DNA of 64,000 nucleotides from Lysobacter sp. GX 14042 (GTDB taxonomy: Bacteria; Pseudomonadota; Gammaproteobacteria; Xanthomonadales; Xanthomonadaceae): positions 186,001 to 250,000 of the forward strand of contig NZ_JAJUWY010000002.1 in the NCBI RefSeq assembly GCF_021390425.1, read 5' to 3'. Below, one piece after another: positions 60,786-64,000 of the stretch (its first letter is position 1; each line of letters starts with the position of its first letter). Both the position numbers and the translations under genes were made by a program. The notes under the pieces were generated by a model, which was given only the letters and a program-made list of their open reading frames with translations, did not search any database and had not been told where the DNA came from.

Positions 60786-61190
60786 ATGGCCTGCCGCACC
60801 GTACGCCTCCTGCCCCTCTTCGCGTTGACCGCGGCCCTCGGCCTTGCCGCCTGCGGAGCGGACAACAACGAAACCGAACCGGAATTCGCCGCCACCCAGG
60901 TCGCCCCGGACCAGGGCGAGCGGCATCCCGCGGACCCGCGCGGCGCGAGCGACCTGGGCGACCAGGCCAACGATGGCCTCACCCGCTACCGCTGCGACGG
61001 CGGCTGGACGGTCGAGGTGACCGGGGAGCGCGCCCGGGTGACCGCACTGGATGGCAGGGTGATCGACTTGCCTGTCGCCGAGCGCAGTCCGCCGCTGTAT
61101 GCCGGCGAGGCACTGGAGTTCAGCCTGGGCGAAAGCGGCGCAACGCTGGGGCAGGACGAGGGTGGTCCGTTCGCCTGCGAGCGGGACTGA
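60786..61190 (+). CDS. MliC-like lysozyme inhibitor lipoprotein
   Basis: A 134-residue lipoprotein (LAAC lipobox, Cys about 23). The mature C-terminal half has YRCDGGWTVEVTGERARVTALDGRVIDLPV and a second Cys in GGPFACE, the layout of MliC (membrane-bound inhibitor of C-type lysozyme). The conserved family Ser-Gly/Tyr residues cannot be assigned by eye, so inhibitor activity is likely but unproven. Start at the ATG matching the signal peptide. A 6-base stem precedes the start. Confidence 0.75.
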   Translation: MACRTVRLLPLFALTAALGLAACGADNNETEPEFAATQVAPDQGERHPADPRGASDLGDQANDGLTRYRCDGGWTVEVTGERARVTALDGRVIDLPVAERSPPLYAGEALEFSLGESGATLGQDEGGPFACERD

Positions 61191-61197
61191 TCCGCCC

Positions 61198-63279
61198 GTG
61201 GCCGGCTCCCCGCCAGCGCGCAACCCTGACGCCACGCGTGAGTGGTGGAAAACCCCGGCACGCCACCCATGGCTGACCGCGCTGGCCGTGCTGGTCCTGG
61301 CGATCGTCGTGCTGGTGCTGTTGTGGGACTGGAACTGGTTCAAGGGGCCGGTGGAGCGCCGCGTGGAAGCCGCGACCGGTCGCGAGTTCGAGATCGGCGG
61401 CGACCTCGATGTCGACCTGGGCCTGGTGCCGACGATCCGCGCCGACCGGCTGCGGCTGGGCAACGCGGACTGGTCGGAGCAGGCCGACATGGCGCGCGCC
61501 GAGCGGCTGGAATTCAAGCTCGCGCTGCTGCCCCTGCTGCGCGGCAGGGTGGAACTGCCCGAACTCCACCTGGACAGCCCGCGGATCCTGCTGGAGCGCG
61601 GCGCGGAAGGCACCGGCAACTGGACCTTCGACCTCGAGGACAAGGGCGAGAGCCGCTGGGAGCTCCGCCCGGGGCGCGCGGTGGTCGAGGCCGGCGCGCT
61701 GCGCTACCTGGACGCCGCGAACGACACCGACATCCTGGTCGGCATCGCCAGCACGCCCGAGGGCAGCCGGACCGTCGCCGACCTGTCCGCGATCGACACG
61801 GCACCCGACCGCGCCGCGGCCACGGCCGGTGAAGACAGAGGCGACGGCGATGCCGCCGGGCGCGCGGCGGTCGAAAACCCGGACATCTTCATCTCCGGCG
61901 GCGGTACCTGGGAGGGCAACGAGTTCACCCTGGAGGGCAACGGCGAGTCCCCCCTGGAGTTGATGGAAACCGAGGCCCCCTACCGGATCGACGTGCGGGC
62001 CCGCGCCGGCGCCACCCGCGCGCACGCCCGCGGAACCTTGCTGGACCCGCTGCGGCTGCGTGACTTCGACCTGCAGTTCGAGCTCGCCGGCCAGGACCTG
62101 GAAGACCTGTTCCCGCTGGTCGGCGTCGCACTGCCGCCCACTCCGCCCTATCGGCTCGATGGCCGGCTGACCCGCGAGCTCGACGGTCCGCGCAGCATCT
62201 GGCACTACGACGATTTCACCGGCGTCGTCGGCGAAAGCGACCTGGGTGGCGACGCGGCCTTCACCACCGGGGGCGAGCGCCCGTTCCTCCAGGCCGACCT
62301 GCATTCATCGCGGCTCGATTTCGACGACCTGGCCGGCTTCATCGGTGCCCCGCCCGACGACAGCGACGGGGAAACCACCAACCCGGAACTGGCCGCCCAC
62401 GCCCGGGAGCGCCGGGCCCAGGGGCGGTTGCTGCCGGACCACCCCTATGAGCTGGGCAAGCTGCGCTCGATGGATGCGGACGTACGCCTGAAGGCGAGCC
62501 GGATCAATTCGCCCATGCTGCCGCTGGACGACATGGACGCCCACCTGGTGCTCGAGGCCGGGCTGTTGCGGCTGGATCCGCTGGACTTCGGCGTCGCCGG
62601 CGGCACGATCCGTTCGACCATCCGGATGGATGCCCGCCAGGACGCGATCCGCACCGACGCCGACATCAACGCCGCCGGCCTGGATCTCGCGCACCTGCTG
62701 CCGGACGTGGAGATGCTGCAGAACGCCGTGGGCCGCGTCAGTGGCCACGCCACCGTGGGCGGGAACGGCAACTCGATCGCGCGCATGCTGGGCAGCGCCG
62801 ATGGCGAGGTGGCACTGGGTACCGGCCGCGGCTCGATCAGCAACCTGGTCATGGAACTGTCCGGCATCGACCTGGCCGAGATCATCAAGTTCAAGCTGGG
62901 TGGCGACCGGATGATCCCGATCCGCTGCGCGTTCGCCGACTTCGAGGTGGCCGACGGGGTGATGCAGGCGCGCTCGCTGGCCTTCGATACCACCGACACC
63001 ATCCTGGTCGGCGAAGGCAGCATCGACTTGGGCGAGGAGCGCCTGGACCTGACCATCAGGCCGCGGCCCAAGGACCGCAGCCTGCTTGCCTTCCGCACCC
63101 CGCTGCTGGTGCGGGGCACCTTCCTGGAGCCCGGTTTCGGCGTCGACCCCGGCCCGATCGCGCTGCGCGCGGCGGTGGCGCTGACGCTCGGGAGCATCGC
63201 GCCGCCGGCGGCCCTGCTGGCGACGCTGGAGCTCGGTCCCGGCGAGGATTCCTCCTGCGGCGGCAAATACGCCCAGTAG
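61198..63279 (+). CDS. AsmA family protein
   Basis: A 693-residue protein with one N-terminal TM helix (about 22-43) and a large periplasmic AsmA/YhdP-type domain. PVERRVEAATGREFEIGGDLDVDLGL is the family N terminus. The C-terminal part has GNGNSIARMLGSADGEVALGTG and the typical IDLGEERLDLTIRPRPKD. Such proteins are thought to move phospholipids between the membranes. GTG start, directly after the MliC gene (7-base gap), so co-transcribed. A two-way stem-loop follows. Confidence 0.92.
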   Translation: MAGSPPARNPDATREWWKTPARHPWLTALAVLVLAIVVLVLLWDWNWFKGPVERRVEAATGREFEIGGDLDVDLGLVPTIRADRLRLGNADWSEQADMARAERLEFKLALLPLLRGRVELPELHLDSPRILLERGAEGTGNWTFDLEDKGESRWELRPGRAVVEAGALRYLDAANDTDILVGIASTPEGSRTVADLSAIDTAPDRAAATAGEDRGDGDAAGRAAVENPDIFISGGGTWEGNEFTLEGNGESPLELMETEAPYRIDVRARAGATRAHARGTLLDPLRLRDFDLQFELAGQDLEDLFPLVGVALPPTPPYRLDGRLTRELDGPRSIWHYDDFTGVVGESDLGGDAAFTTGGERPFLQADLHSSRLDFDDLAGFIGAPPDDSDGETTNPELAAHARERRAQGRLLPDHPYELGKLRSMDADVRLKASRINSPMLPLDDMDAHLVLEAGLLRLDPLDFGVAGGTIRSTIRMDARQDAIRTDADINAAGLDLAHLLPDVEMLQNAVGRVSGHATVGGNGNSIARMLGSADGEVALGTGRGSISNLVMELSGIDLAEIIKFKLGGDRMIPIRCAFADFEVADGVMQARSLAFDTTDTILVGEGSIDLGEERLDLTIRPRPKDRSLLAFRTPLLVRGTFLEPGFGVDPGPIALRAAVALTLGSIAPPAALLATLELGPGEDSSCGGKYAQ

Positions 63280-63307
63280 GGCGCAATAGCCCAAGGCGTA
63301 TTGCGCC
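63280..63307. terminator. Two-way terminator between the AsmA and CBS genes
   Basis: GGCGCAATA and TATTGCGCC form a 9-base perfect stem with a 10-base loop in the 56-base convergent gap. The AT-rich stem tops make it suited to both strands. Confidence 0.5.
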
Positions 63308-63335
63308 GAATCTCACCGCCGGGAACCCGCCCGGA

Positions 63336-63764
63336 TCACCCCGCGATATAGCGCTGCAGCTGGTCCAGTTCTTCCTGCTGGGCCTCGATCACCGCCTTGA
63401 CCAGGTCGCCGATCGACACCACGCCGACCACCCGGTCGCCTTCGACCACCGGCAGGTGGCGCAGGCGGCGGTCGGTGACCAGCTGCATGCAGCGGTCGAC
63501 GGTGTCCTCCGGGCCCACCTGCACCACGTCCGCGGTCATGATCTCGTCGACCCGGGTGCTGGACGAGGAACGCCCCTGCAGCACCACCTTGCGTGCGTAG
63601 TCGCGTTCCGACACCACGCCGGCCAACCGGTCGCCCTGCAGCACGACCAGGGCACCGATCCCCTGCTGCGCCATCGACCGGATGGCATCGACCACCGGGG
63701 CATCCGGCCCGATGGAGTACACCTCACTGCCCTTGACCTCCAGCAGGTGCCTCACGTTGCGCAT
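63336..63764 (-). CDS. CBS domain-containing protein
   Basis: A 142-residue protein of two CBS domains ([36 protein letters not shown], then [48 protein letters not shown]), which bind adenine nucleotides. AGGAGG eight bases before the ATG at 63764 decides the start. The 5' end overlaps the preceding glycosyltransferase gene by 41 bases. Role unknown. Confidence 0.9.
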   Translation of the reverse strand: MRNVRHLLEVKGSEVYSIGPDAPVVDAIRSMAQQGIGALVVLQGDRLAGVVSERDYARKVVLQGRSSSSTRVDEIMTADVVQVGPEDTVDRCMQLVTDRRLRHLPVVEGDRVVGVVSIGDLVKAVIEAQQEELDQLQRYIAG

Positions 63765-63999
63765 GGCTCTCACCTCCTACGCCTTGGACCCGGACCGAGC
63801 CTACCCCGGGGGGCGGCAGCCAGGTGTCAACGAGGTACAGCGGGCGCTGCTTGGACTCCATGTACAGGCGCCCCAGGTACTCGCCGATCATCCCCAGCGC
63901 GATCAGCTGCACGCCACCCAGGAACAGGATCACCGCCATCATCGTCGGCCAGCCCTGGACCGCGTCGCCGAACACCAGCGCCTTGGCGATGACCCAGGC
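63724..63999 (-). CDS. Glycosyltransferase family 2, C-terminal part (cut by window end)
   Basis: The last ~91 residues of a family 2 glycosyltransferase of the GtrB/dolichol-phosphate mannosyltransferase-like type. Membrane helix [35 protein letters not shown] is characteristic of these undecaprenyl-phosphate sugar transferases; the catalytic domain lies beyond the window. It ends in a Gly/Gln-rich tail encoded in an overlap with the CBS gene. Confidence 0.9.
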   Translation of the reverse strand, partial: AWVIAKALVFGDAVQGWPTMMAVILFLGGVQLIALGMIGEYLGRLYMESKQRPLYLVDTWLPPPGVGSVRVQGVGGESHAQREAPAGGQGQ

Positions 64000-64000
64000 G

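Overview
The window is a very GC-rich (about 70 % by eye), almost fully coding chromosomal segment of a gammaproteobacterium. It most likely comes from the family Xanthomonadaceae/Lysobacteraceae (Lysobacter, Luteimonas or Pseudoxanthomonas type). The main evidence is gene order: kdsD-kdsC-lptC-lptA-lptB-rpoN-hpf-ptsN-hprK-rapZ-EIIA-ptsH-ptsI-mgtE in one run, purM-purN divergent from DUF2066-AI-2E transporter-hda, tandem pilT-pilU, and the amgK-murU pair. I see no tRNA, rRNA, CRISPR array, prophage, transposase or integrase. No stretch longer than about 200 bases lacks a gene; the largest gaps are 39515-39717 and 6783-6978. Assignments come from reading motifs, not from database searches.

Layout. 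1-1515: end of a SUF iron-sulfur operon (sufS tail, a GNAT acetyltransferase, a Rieske ferredoxin). 1529-6183: a five-gene operon behind a Fur-like box (PepSY membrane protein, DUF2271, DUF4198, ApbE flavin transferase, flavodoxin-type reductase). It reads as a transmembrane electron line that ends on a predicted covalently flavinylated periplasmic protein. 6177-12694: hutD, a ComEA-like DNA-binding protein, an M20 peptidase, the muropeptide-recycling pair amgK-murU, hda and an AI-2E-type permease. 12698-18702: DUF2066, purM-purN, two DUF3108 proteins, murA and ibaG. 18884-30831: LPS export, rpoN and the regulatory PTS supercluster, followed by a lipoprotein and mgtE.

30986-40554: a periplasmic ATP-dependent DNA ligase, pyrB-ruvX-algH, a CHASE3/PAS histidine kinase with its response regulator, DUF72, pilU-pilT and proC. 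40547-47488: DUF4426, a C39-like peptidase lipoprotein and its small partner, a cytosolic BtuF-like protein, pdxH, dodecin, aroK-aroB, a WGR protein and hemE. 47475-58911: a signalling region with a 1193-residue propeller hybrid kinase, a glutaredoxin, sdaA, a 1019-residue propeller diguanylate cyclase, an M23 peptidase, a DUF1521 protein with a GDPH self-cleavage motif and an HDOD protein. 59093-64000: prfC, a MliC-like lipoprotein, an AsmA protein, a CBS protein and the end of a glycosyltransferase.

How the parts fit. Cell-envelope work dominates: LPS export, peptidoglycan synthesis and recycling, and periplasmic redox. It is combined with central regulation (RpoN, HPr kinase, RapZ, cyclic-di-GMP). 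ComEA, the exported ligase and PilT/PilU together suggest DNA uptake. The most noteworthy items are the DUF1521 protein, the Fur-controlled flavinylation operon, promoters placed so that transcription should start on the start codon, and two families of short palindromic repeats at gene ends, one of which supplies stop codons.
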